Source: Amblyornis subalaris | Taxonomy: Eukaryota; Chordata; Aves; Passeriformes; Ptilonorhynchidae | NCBI GenBank assembly: GCA_018881555.1 | Contig: JACAXG010000055.1 | Coordinates: 3,804,978-3,868,977 of the forward strand | Direction of reading: 5' to 3' | DNA: 64,000 nt | In this document: in pieces, positions 9,956-24,494 of the stretch | Layout of the letters: every line of letters begins with the position of its first letter | Position numbering within the stretch: the first letter of the stretch is position 1 | Program-made: the position numbers and the translations under genes | The notes under the pieces: model-generated | Told to the model about the DNA's origin: nothing | What the model saw: only the letters and a program-made list of their open reading frames with translations | Database searches by the model: none

Positions 9956-12900
9956 CTGAAAGGAAGAACAGGGTTAGCTCTTTTTGTACTGTGGGGCAGG
10001 TAGGCATAGCATAGCTGAGTGAGCTCCAAACTGAGCGTTACCACCTTTGAAGATCAAAAGAGGGATGGTTGAGACACCCGCTTCACTTTGCCAAGGTGAT
10101 CTCCTGCCCTGCTCCTCCTCCCACTGCAGAGCAATGTTTCACTGGAGCATGAAGTATTTCTTTCTAAAGATGCAGCCAAAAAGTGGACAAGATGGTTTTT
10201 GAGTTAATTTATCTCTGAGTCAGCCGTGTACAACCAAAAACGTCCTCTCTCAAAGGAGATTGATTTACTAAAGAACAAACAAGCAGATCCCAAGCAGTTT
10301 CTCTTTGTGGCACTGCTGGAAGGTCTGGGAGCTCACTGAAACCCATGAACCAGGCAGGGCTCAGCCATCCTCTCTTGGATTCAGAGACAAGGCTGAATCT
10401 GTCGGCTGGGATTTGTGTGACAAAGAGATCAGGTTCAGTAGTATTACTGCTTTTAAAGTTATTTGTAGGATTTATTTCCTTCTCCTCTGTTTCATGTTCA
10501 CAAACAGTGGTTGCAAATCTTACCTAAACACTGCCTCGTGCCAACCCACATTTGCATGTTTGTGCTGAATAGAAACTGTCCTCAGTCACTCCAGAAATGA
10601 CTCCTGGAGTATGCATTACACATGAGAATGAATCTTCTCATAATTCATTTCAGTTGATACCACTGGGTATTTTGCAGCAATTAATTGATGCCATCACTGT
10701 GCTGCTCAATGTGCTATTACGTTTCTCTCTATGCCTCACATTCTTTCCACATTTAACTCAGCTAAAAAATGTACTATCTAAAAACATTTCTCTCAGTTGA
10801 AGCCACCATTAAATATTTAATATAGTACTAGCCTCAGACAGAAGCTGTGGAACTTGCTTTTCGTAGCCACAGTTATGCTAGAGGATCATTGTAGGACTCT
10901 TCCAACTGGAACTAATCTGTTCTACCCGATTCCACTTTATTTTGACTCAGAGATGAAGATGTACTGTAGGAAGCAAGCAGTCTTTCGTGACACTGATAAT
11001 AGAGATTTTTTCTTTATTTTCTCTCCCCTAATGAAAATGCTCCTTGGTGCCTTGGTGCTGGCTGGTGGTCTCTTGACAGAGGCCTGACCAACACTAGTTC
11101 CTNGACCAGGCCTGTCATCTGACTCTGGCTGAAATACCCTATGTGCATTTCTAATTCAGACCTGTGAGTACTCAATATTTGGAGATATCACAGTACAGAT
11201 TTTAATGTGGCACAAAGCTGTTCACATAGTTATGAACAGATGAAAAACTTTTAATCTATGACAATTTTGGCATTAAAATATGAAACCCATCTTGAAACTT
11301 TGCTACAGCTCAGAGGCTATTATTGACCTATTTCGAGTGATTTCATTTTNGTTTTCTTGTAGTTCACCCTGGGGAAATTCACAGATGTGTGTAGAAGTCC
11401 AGATAATGTCAGACAAATTTCTTAGATATGCTGGTTTTCTTGCCATACCATTTTTCCGCAAAAGGATTCACTGTTTTGGCAATGGGTTAAATACTTCTAC
11501 CCTCTGTTTTAACATGAAAAATTAGATCTGCAATATTTTCCAAAAACTGGCAGGTAATTATTCTAACAGACCAATGCTCAAAATCTAAGCTCATTCAAGA
11601 CACTGATCCAAAGTCAGTTAAAATCATACTCTGATCTTATAATTGTACACTACTGTCCCTCCCTCTGTTGGGATCAGAGCTCCAAAACTGAGGCTGATAA
11701 AATTTCAATGAAAAAATTGGTTAATTTAGTTCATTCTCTGATAAATCTTGGTTACTTAGATTCGCAAGGAGTTGTTTTATCTGTTAAAGATTTTTAAATG
11801 TCTCTGTTTCCTAGTCTGTGTGTCTGCCTTTTAGACTTCATGTCACGAAGACGAATATTGCTGAAAGTCCTGTGGAATAGTTTTGTTCATTACATTGAAG
11901 GGCACAAGTTGTACTATTTATACACTTTGAAATGTTCATAAGCCATAGAAATAAAAAAGGTGTGTGGGTGACTTTCATTTCAGATTTTCCTCAGTGCTGC
12001 AGCTGCTGTAGCTCTTGCGAGTACTTCAGTTGTCCCTCCTGCCTCTTGCCCAGCCATTCTTCCTTCCTCAGGTCAAATTTACTGCCCCAGTCTTAGAAAC
12101 AAACTGCTTTACAAGTCTCCAAACCTCCTTTGCTTTATTAGTACTGGACTTATTGAAGGTGTAAGTGTTTTGCATGTGTTTTTTACCTCCTGATTGGACC
12201 CCCAATTTACAGACTCCCCTGAGGGTCAGCTTTGGACCAATGACTTAGAGATGCAGGAGACGACCAGGAGGCTTGTCAAGCTGAACCATGCGAGCACGAG
12301 TCTGCGTTAAAGACTCCAGTGGTGTTCAGTGAAGTTTAACCTGACGTGTGCTGGAAAGTGCCTTCAGCCTGTTTCCTGCTGGGTAAACAGGACCACATGG
12401 AGCAGCACCTTGCTGCAGGTAGATGACCACTGGTGCTAGTCAAGCTTTTCTTGTCTCGTTCCCTCTTCCAAGGCTCTGTCAGCAGCTGTCAGCTACCATG
12501 ACTGCAGCCAGTATTGCCTTCCTCTTGCTCACTCTCTTTTTCTTCCCATATATGTTTAAAAAGATAGGATGCTCTCAGCACAGGGAGGTTTTTTCATCTA
12601 TCGGTGACATTACTTATTTCAGATGTTTTCAGGGAAATGAGGATATTGTGAAAAGGACGTTCTCCACAAATTCCCTAAAAGGGAAGTCTGTACTCCAGTA
12701 ACCTATGCTGCCTCTCTAGAGTGCCTTGGGCTCCTCGAGGGACAAGACCAATTCTTCCGATGACTTCTACCATGTGTCCACCTGCACACAAGCAACACCA
12801 GCACAGACCAAGTTTACACTGCACAAATATCGAGTGGTTACAATTTTCACTCACTATTGATCAAGACTAGGTCTGAACTGAGACCCCAGAGACAACATTC

Positions 12901-15900
12901 TGGTTCAGTTTTATTCCACAGAGCCTCTGATCCTGTTCTCATGGCCAGGAATTAACAGCATTGGCATCTCTCACACCTAAAATACTCCAACTTCACTGCT
13001 AATACCCCAGCTCTCTGAACCTTTGGTGATGCAGATTTTCATGTGTGTCATTTTGTTGAGGGGATTAACAAAGGGATACTTTTTTTCCCATTATTAATTT
13101 GTTCTAAATATTGACTAAGAAAATATGTAATTTTAATGGAATAATTAAATATTTACATAGTCCATTCCACTTTTCAATCTGTATATACCCACTCAACAAC
13201 TGAACTTGTCTGCAATATAAACATTTGAAAAATACAAAGAAATTCCAGAAAGGAAACTTTTAGATTTTACAAGAAATATAACACATGACTAGAACCATTT
13301 AATTTATAAGAATTACTTCACACATCCCATATCTACAATGACAAGTTAAAGTTGTACCTGATGTGTCTTCCAGGAAGTTCTTCAGAAGAAACTACACCAA
13401 GATTTTATGGATAAAGTTATCCCTGAAATTTTCACAGGCAGTGCAGGTATCTTGTGCTCTTCTTCACTTCACAACCTCCCTAAATACTGGCAGTACTTTA
13501 ATAACTAACTTCAGTTAACTTTTACAAGGAAAGGAAGATTTCACTGTGGCCTTGACCATTGAGCCTATCCTCTGGAGGGGTGATAAGGAGTAATTTCTTA
13601 AAGTTGCCTGTGATATTGCTTAACTTTGGTGAACTGTTTCTAATTGGCCTGCAGAGCTCATATGGGAAAATAGAGATGAATAAGAAGGACTGGCTGTTGC
13701 AATCTTGTGTTGTTGCTAAGCTGAAGTGGGAGGTGGTGGAGAGAGCTCAGCTAGGGTACCCTTCGTTTCTGAAGAAGCCTAAGTCATTGATGAGTGAGAT
13801 GGGCTGCTGGGCACACCAGATCTGAGCAAAGCATGCCTCCCTGGACCTTCCTCCAAAACATCTTTAATAGTCCCTAATTTACCTTTCTGGAAGCAATTTC
13901 TGGATTCTCAGATCATTGCCAAAAATAGTCTTTGCAGGGATTTCCAAAGGGCAGCTGTGACTTGGTGGAGCTGACAGCTGTGGCACCCCATGACAGACAG
14001 CGGAAAGGCACAGACCATGTGTGGCCACATGCTGGGGCATGAACNTGGTGTGGGTGGGTGGGTTGGACTGAACTGTGGGTTCCTGCTCCCCTCCACTGCT
14101 CATAGAGCAACTGAGAGGGATCATCTTCCCTAGGCCAAAGTGAACCTTTGTAAACATTTCCCTGAGATACCTAAAACTTCCTAAGGGGATACATAAAAGA
14201 GTATTTTGAGGCCTCAGGCTGCAACTTCAGTTCCAGGTGCCTGTGTTCATGAGCAGTGAACCTTCAGTGCTGAGGTGCTGAGGACACCATAGCATCAAAG
14301 TTCTCTGATGAAAACCATCCTTACAACCCTTTCCCTAGGTCACACTGACGTGAACACCTAGAAATGCTTCAGCTGTGGATACCCATGTTGTCAGGAAGAC
14401 CATGGTTTGCCAGGCTCTTTAGGGAACTCCTCTGCTCTGGAAGTCAGAGCTTGACTTATCCTCTGGCGGTTTAAGTCACACACCCTGCCCCTGAAGAAAG
14501 TTTTCTTCACCTTGGTGAAAGGTCATGGCATGAGGATGGGCAATCTTTGTGCTCTGAAGGGTCAGTCACACACATGGGTCTAGGAGGAGGGGAGGCAAAA
14601 GGAGCCTGGAATTCTGCCCTCAGCTGGTTTGCCCATATTTCAGTCAATTATTAGACCAAGAAATAATGAAGCCAGCAGGACCCCAATATCCAATCCCTCA
14701 AGGGGAGAGCTCTATTAGACCATTCAATCAGGATTTCTTTCTTGTGCTTTAGCCCCTTGAGAATCGTTAGAGACCTCAGGTGCTTTTGCAAGTTAGAGCT
14801 ACACTTCTAACCAAGACCATGAGCTCATTTAAGCAGTAAAGATCCCAGGTCACTTCCTGAACTGTTGAGAGTACCTCCTCTGTGTCAGCAAGCTCCTGTT
14901 TTGGTACCTGCTGTTGGCTTAAGGGATTAACTGCAGTTTGTGAAACTGACACAATTTTGTTTTTTACTTCTACCATTAAAAAGCCAAACACTTAAAAAGC
15001 TTTAGAACTATAAACTATTAAATAAACCCATAAAACCCATAAAAAAATTTAACAGCTTCTGGTCTCCCTTCTCAAAGTACAGGCATGGGGTGATCATAGA
15101 AGTGCTTTAAAACTTTAAATTCTTTGTATTTGGGATACATCACAAGAAGCTGCAACATAAAACAGTAGAACAGCTTTTAAAGGACTAGGTTTAAAAGCAG
15201 GAGGGACCCTTGGCTCTAAAGAAGTCAGTCTTGTCCTTGGCTTCATCACATCCACCTGTAAGTGCTTTACTCTTGGATTATTTCCGCCAATTCACTGAAG
15301 CAATAAGGTGCGGTGTGGAGTGACAGAAGAAATAAACACTTTGGCTTTTCTGTTTGCAGCAGTACTGTTAAGAACACAATTTTCCTCTGATGGTGCAGAA
15401 GGGGTTTCAGGCATGAGGGTCATGCAGGAGGCAGGTTGCTGCTGTCCCACATTGCAGAAGCTCAGCTGTGCAAACTCTTGATGTCTTCATACCAGGTGCT
15501 CAAAAAGCAGCTAAACTCTAACTAACTGGGAAAGTGTGGCCTTTTCTGCCTAGGCAGAGCAGAGGAGGAGGAAATGAAAATTCCTTATTGCTCTGTCTCT
15601 CAGGCAGCCCCATAAGCACAGAGAGTTCAGAGATGTAAATCAGTCATAGCCTGATCCTTTGCCAAGTCTCAAGCACTTTCAGCTTCCTTTGTTTTCATGG
15701 GAGCTGAAAACCACTCACAGATCTTAAAAGCAACTCGGCGAGCTGAGCTCTCAAGGGCTTTATGTGTGCTGCCTCCCACTCTGGCCAGGATGGAGAGGGA
15801 AGAACAAGTGACTGGAGGGAGATAAAGCAGTGACAAATTGAGTGACTTACTGCAGAAGGAAGCTATTTTTCACAGGGAAAGAAGGAAACAGTTCTGCCAG

Positions 15901-18900
15901 AGATGCAGAATTTGTCTTGTGAAGTGCTCCACATCTTTCTTTAGTGTTAAATAAACACCAATATCAATACTGGGAGATTAGCTGGCTGAGAATGTGGATA
16001 ACAGCATTAGCCCATCCAGATTTCTAGTGTTTCCCAATGTTTTCCTTCACCGTGTGCTGTATAAACTTCTGTTCTCCTGTGTAGCTTTCTGACAACATCC
16101 TGTCTTCTGGCCGGGTTCTGCCCAAAACCTTGAAGCAAAGATTGCTCACAACACCATCTGCTGTGATGCTAGAAGTGCAAAACACCCCAAACTCAAGTCC
16201 TTCCAACCATTTAAAAAATGACACTCTGTTGTACTTGGGCAGCTCAGCACGTAAAAGAAATATATTTTGCTCAGTAGTAAGTGTGGCAGGCAGTTTGGGG
16301 ATGCACCTCTGGTGGGTGCCAGTTCCTCTCTCCTCTTCTGGAGGAAGGACAGGCACCACAGCCTCTGAATGGCATCCTCCGGAGGATCTGAAGCCTCCAC
16401 TGCGGACATCCAAGAAAGAAATGAAAAACTGGTTGGCCCTGAGAGGCCTTCATGGAAAGCAAGGATGTCCCTTGTACTCACAGACTCGGGACACTGATGC
16501 TGGAAGGAAGCATAATGTCATTTCACTTCCAGGTTCTTATAGTCTCCAGTACCTTAGGTTTTTTACAGCAAGTTGCATTTTCTAGCATCCTGAAGCACAA
16601 TTCAAACCAGTCATATTGCTGGGTCAAATTCATTGGTGATGCCTAAAATGGGGGTGAGGATGAGTAAGTTAGTTTAGTTAAGATGCAAATTTCAGGCAAC
16701 CAATATAAGAATGGAAAGGGCAGTGAGGTTGGGTGGGAAGAGATCAGTTCCATTAACAGTAATATCNCTGGATTGCTCAGATTTATTGAGACCTGTAGAA
16801 AAAGAGGGTCTGAATTTTGCTTAGTGACTCAGGAACAGCTGACACCCTGCTAGGACGTGCGTCCTTAAAAGTTATCACTCCTTTGTACAGAGCACGCAAT
16901 ATACAGGAGCACCCAGTGCTGTTATCTCAGAGTGTGGTAAAGAGGAACTGGAAGTTTCCAAATAAAGGATTGGTGTCATATTCACATACCTTTCACTTTT
17001 TATTCACAATTCTTTTATTACACTTCTGTAATTTAATTCCCTTTTTTATGGACTTTAGAGTTACTGTACCCTGAAAACCACCAATTGTGGCCTAGATGTT
17101 GGGTATTTATAGGATTTCATTACACCATAATGAAGAGCGCAAACACAAAATCCTGCACATTGCCTTGCGAAACAAGGAAAGTTTTGACATCCTCCTCTGC
17201 CAACATTAAAAATTGTGCTTGATTCTTCAAGACAAAAGTATCATATTTTAATCCAATGTTAATTTTATTTTCCCTCTTATGAATTTTCCATATTTTGCTG
17301 AAGACATAAGTAATTTGTTTTCATTTAAAGCTGTCTGTTTCTTCTAATTTGACAAAGCAAATAAATTTCTTAAGCAATCTCTCATATCAGAGACAATCAG
17401 CCAGATTAGACTTGTCGATTCAGCATTTGACTCTACTTTTACGGTTGCTGAATCTAGCAATATGTTGATATTCAACCAGGCTGGGAACCACAGTGATGAG
17501 AGGATGCACAACCACAGAGCCCTGCAGAGCAGGTGATAGGTGGGTCAGGGAATCTGCAGTGTCACAGCCAGACAGATAATGCTACATGAGCATGGAGTTA
17601 TGTTTAACACAGACCATAATGAGTGTTCAGATATCTGAAAATAAAGCAGAGGCATAGATTGCCATGTTTGTGCTGTGCTGCAATGGGAGGCTCAGCCTTG
17701 CCACTCCACCCTGATATCCTGTCTGCTGGCTACAAGAACACCTGCCCCAGAGATGCTTGTGAGACCCCCATTTGCAAGGGGTTTTGCAAGCCATGTGGGA
17801 GTGTAAAAACATCCTATGTTCCACCAGGCCAAAGCAGAGGCATTGCAGGGTTTCCTGTCCACCTCAGGCTTGCATGCAGTGTCTGTGTATATTCCTCTCC
17901 TAGGCACATCCCATCTCTGGGAAGCCAGGGTGCCGGATGCCTGCGGCTTTCACTGCTGCTCTTTGCTGCTGAAATCGTCCAGGTCCGTGGTGTGACTAAC
18001 ATGGCAATGTGGTGCCAGCCCCAGGGGAAGCTGTGGTGTCCCCACTGGGTCTCCTTAGACATCTTTCCCACTCAAGCAAGAGTGAATGGCAGAGGGAGGA
18101 ATAGTTTATTCTTCTCTCGGTGCCAGTTGGTCAGCTGAAGCTCGGGAGTTGTGGCATGTGTTGGATGGGACCTGAGACTCCTGTCTGTGTCCAGCACTGC
18201 TGAGTCAAAAAAGTCCCTTTTCCCCACCCCTCAGCACTGCTGGACAATTTGCCTGTGAGTCCATCCCCAAACCACATCTTTGGTCTGGTTTGTGCCTCCA
18301 CAGAGGACAATTAAAATAATGACCCTTGAACACCACAACTGTGGTTACCTGAATTTCAACGAATCCCAAAACATTTCTGTTAAATAGGAGCAAAGTCANA
18401 CTGTCATGAAAGCAAAAGCAAAACCAAACGAACTATAAATGGCCGAAATGCTGCCTGGCAGAATATGATAAGGAACTTCTAGGAATGGGTGTCAGCACCG
18501 TATTTCACAGGTGAGCCCTGGCCACTGTTCCCCATTTCTTCCTTAAAGTCCAGCTGAGCACACTTTTACTTGCTTATCCATTTTGAAACGACCTTGAAAT
18601 AAACTGTTAAAAATAACCTAAACAAATAATATATTTCTATGTAGCTAGTGAAACATTAGAGTATATTCAGACATTGTCAGAGCCATCTCCTTGTAATCAT
18701 TTTTGTTTGTGTTTGTGCTCTAGGTCTCCCTGTGTAATGTACCTTTGCAGATACCACTGCAATAAAATACTCCACTATCTCCAGATACTTTAGACTGTGC
18801 CATTCCTTAAACTGTGTAATTATGCCTGAAGATTCCCTCAGGTAACACTGACATGGAAAAATGTCTTTCCCAATATTTCACCAGGTCTCTTATCAGTGCC

Positions 18901-19974
18901 TGCATTCCTATCAGCATTGGCTTGTTTTGCAAGAATGTGCAAAATGAAATGATCTGGGGTTTTGGTCATGGAGCAACATTGCCATGTTCATCTAGCAGAG
19001 GGATTCACCCACCTGCAGGCTTCATGGCTCCACAGGTCTGGGGTCTACAATTTCCCGCTTCATCACCAAGTGTTGGTTCCAGAGCTATCCAGGTGTGCAG
19101 AGCTCCTTTGAAATCATATCTGGATTTGGAAATTTTAACTTGAACTCACTTTTATTACCAGTCTGCTCTTCCCTTGGAATTGTACAAAACAAGGAGGCAT
19201 GGGATATGGAGTATTTTGTCTTTTGAGCTTATGTCAGGATAGTTTCAGATTATTTAAGGAGCCTCACTTTCCTGAATATTTTGGTAATTCTTAACAGAGA
19301 ATTACCAGTTCCCACATTGCAACAATTTGCCACTGACATTCTTTGAAATTTCTGTTATTTTTCAATTTACTGTTAACATACTTCTTCCATTTATGGGCCA
19401 TAAACATTTCCATACAGATCTTCCAAGCATACATTGAAATCTGTCATAGAAAAGTCTGCTTTTCTTACTCATGTCACAGAGATCTTAGAAGTAAAACACT
19501 AGGTTCAAAGACCACATGGTGAAGATCAGTAGTTTGGATTAATTTTTAGATTAGTGCTAGCAAACTTTCACTTCTTTAAAGTTTGCTTCTCTATATCATA
19601 CAGGTACCACATACTTTAAAAACATTGAAATACATTAAGCAGTAAATAAAATGTTAAATATATTTTTAAAATACTATTATGATAAACACATGTGGGGCAA
19701 ATTAAGGGGCAAATTCAAGAGATGAGTTCAGTTGTAAGCAGAAGTTAAACATAATTCTGTTCATCCCTCTCATTCTTAATCTACAAATGAGATTTCTCTC
19801 ATGCTGTTGAAGAGCCCCACAGTACCCTCTGTTATATTCACACCCCTGAATATTCTTCCTATCTGCTTGTTTGCAGACTGACACAGAAAGATGATGAAAT
19901 CTTCATGCGGATCAGCAGGTGGCCTGACCTGGCATGCTGTCTGCTCAGGAAAAGGCAGAAGTAGGAAAGTGGTA
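9956..19974. other. Intergenic / SLC26A3 5' region, no gene recognised
   Basis: About 10 kb of ordinary, mostly AT-rich sequence with stops in all frames. The first, non-coding exon and promoter of SLC26A3 should lie on the minus strand here or further right, because exon 2 starts at a splice acceptor. A minus-strand donor-like site (gtttag followed by gtaaga) is visible near 10518-10529, but it is one of several and cannot be chosen without transcripts. The longest open frame is 17623-18138 (171 codons, plus); its peptide matches nothing I know. Confidence 0.5.
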
Positions 19975-20016
19975 GAATAGACTAGACTAGACTAGACTAG
20001 ACTAGACTAGACTAGA
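19975..20016. repeat. (TAGAC)n pentanucleotide microsatellite
   Basis: About eight near-perfect tandem copies of the 5-base unit tagac (actag in another register), flanked by non-repetitive sequence. Likely length-polymorphic. Confidence 0.95.
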
Positions 20017-23000
20017 ATCCCAGCTGTAGCACTTCATATTAGCATTGCTTATTTAAGGAGGTTTACCAGTATGACAACTGAGAGATGAAGTGGAAAAAAA
20101 CCAAAACAACAAAACAAACAACCACAAATGCAGCATTTGAATGAATTTTGATTTATCACTTGTTGAAACAATGTCTGTATTTCTGTGCTCACAGTCTCAA
20201 ACCCACCAGCTCTGGGGCTCCTGTGCTCATGCACAGCATCTGTCATTCCTCCCAGCCCTGACTCCTAGTGTTTTCCTTGCCTCACACAATGCTTGTAGCT
20301 GATACGTTGGCCTCTGCTTGTACAAGGAGAAGCCTTGGTGGTCATGGGGCTTAGCTGTGACATGCAAAAAGCCTATGGTTTCAGCCTATCTCTTATTTTT
20401 TTAGCTGGTTTTTTTTTTCCAGTAAATAAAGAGGCTTACTTGCTCACTGTGCCGAATCTGAAGGAAATCCGGCAACCTAGGGCTGTAATCAGGCCTACAG
20501 TTGTCTCTGGATCCCAGAGAGGCCATTACTGCAGTTCCTACCTACACCATTGTTGATAAAAAGAGCTGCACTTCCTCCAGCTGGGATAAAAAATACACAA
20601 AGCCGCAAATTCCAAAGCCAGGTGTGCAAAGTCTTTTTGCAAACAGCGGGTGGTAACAGCAACGGGAAAACCCTCTGGGTGGTGGTACCTTCTTTTGCAG
20701 CAACCTCTGAGGAACAGATCTTAGCCACAGCACCTGCTGCCAGGGCTGGTGCTCCCCTTGGCTCCTCAGCAGGCTGCTTGTGGCTGTAATCATGCCAGAT
20801 AAAACAAGCTGAAAATACTGTGACTCATCAGTTTAGGATAAAGGCCATATCAGAAAAGATAGTTGCTGCAGGAAATGAGCTTCTTTCTCAATAGCTGGCA
20901 TCATTCCCAGTGAATCACCCACAGGGCTCTGAGCATTGGGCTACAGGAGTGAAACAAAAGAGTCCTCTGGGTGAAAATAAAGAGAGAATCTGACCCATGC
21001 TGAGCTTCATGCACAAATAAGGCAATAAGAAACTGGTCAGTCTGAAGGGCAGCACTGGGATTGGGGAAAACAACTGTAATCCTGGACACAAGTCCCTCGA
21101 AAACAAGTATTTGGGGAAGTGGAGGAGGGGAAAGGGGAGCCGCCCATTCTTACCAGCCAATTATCAAAGTCTATGAAGAAGGTAATTTAGAGCAAACCAA
21201 AGGAGGATAAAGTAAGAGAAGGATTTTCAGCAGGGCTCTTCCTTGAAGGGCAAGGCGGAAATGCTCCTCGAGATTTGGCGAGCAGCACCTGGGAGGCTCC
21301 ACAAGTACAACTGTATGGTTATCCTGGCTGGGGCAAACGGAGTCTGTGGTATAGAAACCTGTAGCTGGANCTCTGGGGAGGTGATTTTGCAAAGAAAGGA
21401 CAGACAAGTAAGCAGTCCTTATCAAACTCTCCTTCACATCTTGAAAATGTCTGGCCCATCTCATTTCCCAGGATGTTTGCACGAAAAAAATGGTCACACA
21501 GTCCATGTGCTTGGAGTGAGTGTCTTTGGATGGTCCAGTCTGGTTCTCAATGGAAATCTAATGCTTGCTCTTCATAATGCCATCAGCTTTTGTGTTTCTG
21601 GGGCTTAGAGCTCAGTCCTGAAACAAAATTACGAAGTACCACAGAGTCTGAGGAAATTCCTGACTGGTGTCATATCCCTTGCAAAGGCATTGTAAGTTTA
21701 CAATAATAATTACAACTAACTTTTAAAGCTTTATCATTATAAATACTGTCGTGCGCTTTCATAGTGCACATATCATGGTGGCTTTCATGAGAAATGCTTT
21801 CAAATGTTAGTATTCTTTTTATTATCTGCCTTTATGATCAAAAGTTAATTATCTTTCACCTATTGGCCACACTTACATAATGTAATATTTTCTAAGGTCT
21901 TCTGAAAAGACTTTTTAATTTATAATTTGGGATGGGCCTAAAGTAAAAACCATGTATCTAAGTACATCTGATAAAGGTGAGTTGGTTGCAGTCTAAGTCA
22001 CAATCAGGACAAAATCCAATTAAATATCCTCTGTCCTAGAAAAACAACTACGCAAATGTGTGTATTCCTTCATTTTGTTAAATCATTCTGTTTCATTAGC
22101 CAATCCAGCCCTTTATTTACTCAACTGCATTCTCAAAGCCAGATTTAAACAGCACTAGGAAGTCAGATTACAGTTTGTTTTGGATTGGCAGGATTCACCG
22201 TCAGGACAAGGTGGGCAGGGACTTTTGCCTGAGTTATGGATGCAAGGGTTGGTGCGGCACTGTTGGTCCCATTGGTACTAGCTCCTAATTAGTACCCACA
22301 ATAAATGAATGATACACACAAAATTTTTCAGACGCTCAAGGTATTCTNAAGTCCTGCCTTGCTGCAGTTTGGGTTGGAAAGGCTGTACTGCCCAGAACTG
22401 CCTGGGTCCTGAAGGGCTCCGAGCAGCCCATGGTGGGAAGAGACCTCCTGTTAGTGCTGGCAAGCCTGAAAAGCATCCTGCCTCATCTCTTGGGTGTGAA
22501 GTGAGGTTTTGCCAAAAGGATTCTCACGCCCACAAGAACTCTTCTGCCTTCCTCATGTACTTGAAGATCTTCCTGAAGTTTGTAGAACAATTTTCTTCCA
22601 CCTGAAGGTAAATATTAGCTAATTCTAAGCAACTGGGTTTTGTTCCAATGACTAAACCACAACTCTACAGTGAGACACCAACAATTGATGGAAATTATCA
22701 GGGTGAAGCAAAGGAGACAGGGCACTTCTAGGAGAGCACAAGTGGAAATGCCCAAGTGCAGATGGGTGAGATGGCAGAAGTAAGCAGGAGAGCCAGCTTG
22801 CTGGGGAGGCTGACAGGATGCAAGAAAATACAAATTAACCTATGGAGGGACTTGGCTGTGTGCTCCTGAGGGGTTTTCTGTGCCGGCAGCCAGGCACATA
22901 TATGGGAGGTGAGTACGGAGTCCCAACCTGGCACCAAGAAGGGCATAGGGGCCGGGGCCAGGGCCAGGGAGGATAGCCTGACCACTTTCCTTGCACCCCA

Positions 23001-23422
23001 GCTGAGGTCTCAGCCTGGCACAGAGGGCTGCCAGTGTGCTCTTGTGGAAGGGTGACCCTTCTGCAAGGCTCCTTTGGAGGGCTCAGCAATCAGCCTCGCT
23101 GAGGAAGAGGAGCAGGGAGATGTCCCCATCACCCTGCTCCCAGCCTTTCCCCTCCTCCCAACCTCTCTCCTCCTGTCAATCCACAGGAGACCAGAAACAG
23201 CTGAGCACTCATTCTGGGCCAAAAAGAGACGATTCTGGGTTTAACTTAGCCATATGAGCTAAAAACAAATTTCTTCTGGACAACAGACATATCTTCTCTT
23301 GCTAAGTGCTTACGCATTGGAAAATGAAACTTTGTTGTGTATACATGAGGCCGTTGAAAGGGAAGATTTTTCCAAACTGGTGTAACCCAACTGCAGAATG
23401 TTGTGCTCAGCCTTGACTGCCT

Positions 23423-23446
23423 TGTGCATTTTGCACAAAATGCACA
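23423..23446. repeat. 24-base near-perfect palindrome
   Basis: Two 11-base arms (tgtgcattttg / caaaatgcaca) separated by the two bases ca. No gene or known element surrounds it. It could be a dimeric transcription-factor site or chance. Confidence 0.8.
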
Positions 23447-24460
23447 GAGCATTTTGTTAATATTTAAACTCAGTCTCCTGAGTCTTATCCCAGAAGCTGT
23501 GGCAAGGGTTTGTGGTTTAGGCAGGTTGTGCAAGCAAGACCCTGGTGGGTCTGAGCTGCTGAAGGGCAGCACTCGCACACACTCCCGCCAGCCAGGAGCT
23601 CGGAAGGTCAAAGGGGTGAAGTCACAGAGGGTGAACCGGGCTGGTCCCAGGGAACTGCAGTCAGCACAGTAGTCCGGTGATGCTGTCACATGAGAACTAA
23701 CCTTCCNAGCCTCCCCAGGAGGGTGAGGAGAGCCATGCCAGGAAGGAGAGCTGGGGTGCAAACAGCAGCCCAGCACATGCTGTACCGTGGCTGCAACCTG
23801 TTTGTCCCCATGATTAGGGAGCAGTGGGAGTAGCATGGGGGGCCAGAGACTCAGCTGGGGGTGCAGAGGACAGCATCTTTGATGGAGTGCAAAGATTATA
23901 CATGGTTGTAGAAGACCATCCGTGACATCTTATGACCTCATGTGCCTTGTGCTCAAAAAAACCCCCAAACTTGGATAGTTTTAATATTCTGAAGACAGGT
24001 TGGAGAGGATGAGAGCATGATGTNTGTGGCAGAGGGATGAGGTACCAGCAAAATCTGTAGAAAGAATAAACAACATGCAGAGTAGGGGCCATCTCCTTCA
24101 GGCACAAACAAATTCATGTCTAAATTTTCAGCAGGAGAGATTGAGGATGACCACCCCAGGGCACTCTGCTCTGATTGAAGTAGCTATAAACCCCTGTTTT
24201 TCTTAAAAATCAATATATAAAGCTCTCTCCTCAGTTCCTGGACACACATATACCTATGTCTGCCTGTGCCAGAGTCTTTATGTACATGTATACACAAATG
24301 AATACTAATAATAATTCCAGCACCACCATTAAACAAAATTAACAATAATGCAAACACAGCCATTAGATTGGCCTGGTCCCACAGGAAAATAAGTTGGAGC
24401 TCTTGCGACCACTATAAACCATTCTTTTTATATAAATAGACATTTTATGATATTGCTATT

Positions 24461-24494
24461 AATATATGTATATATACACATATATATATATAAA
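24461..24494. repeat. AT-rich simple repeat, (TA)n-like
   Basis: Alternating ta/ca/tg dinucleotides, degenerate (tatatgtatatatacacata and onward). Confidence 0.8.

Noticed and set aside
16024..16585. Overlapping open frames of 129 and 151 codons on opposite strands
   Set aside because: No conserved motif, no splice context, and similar openness on both strands, as expected by chance in a GC-moderate stretch.
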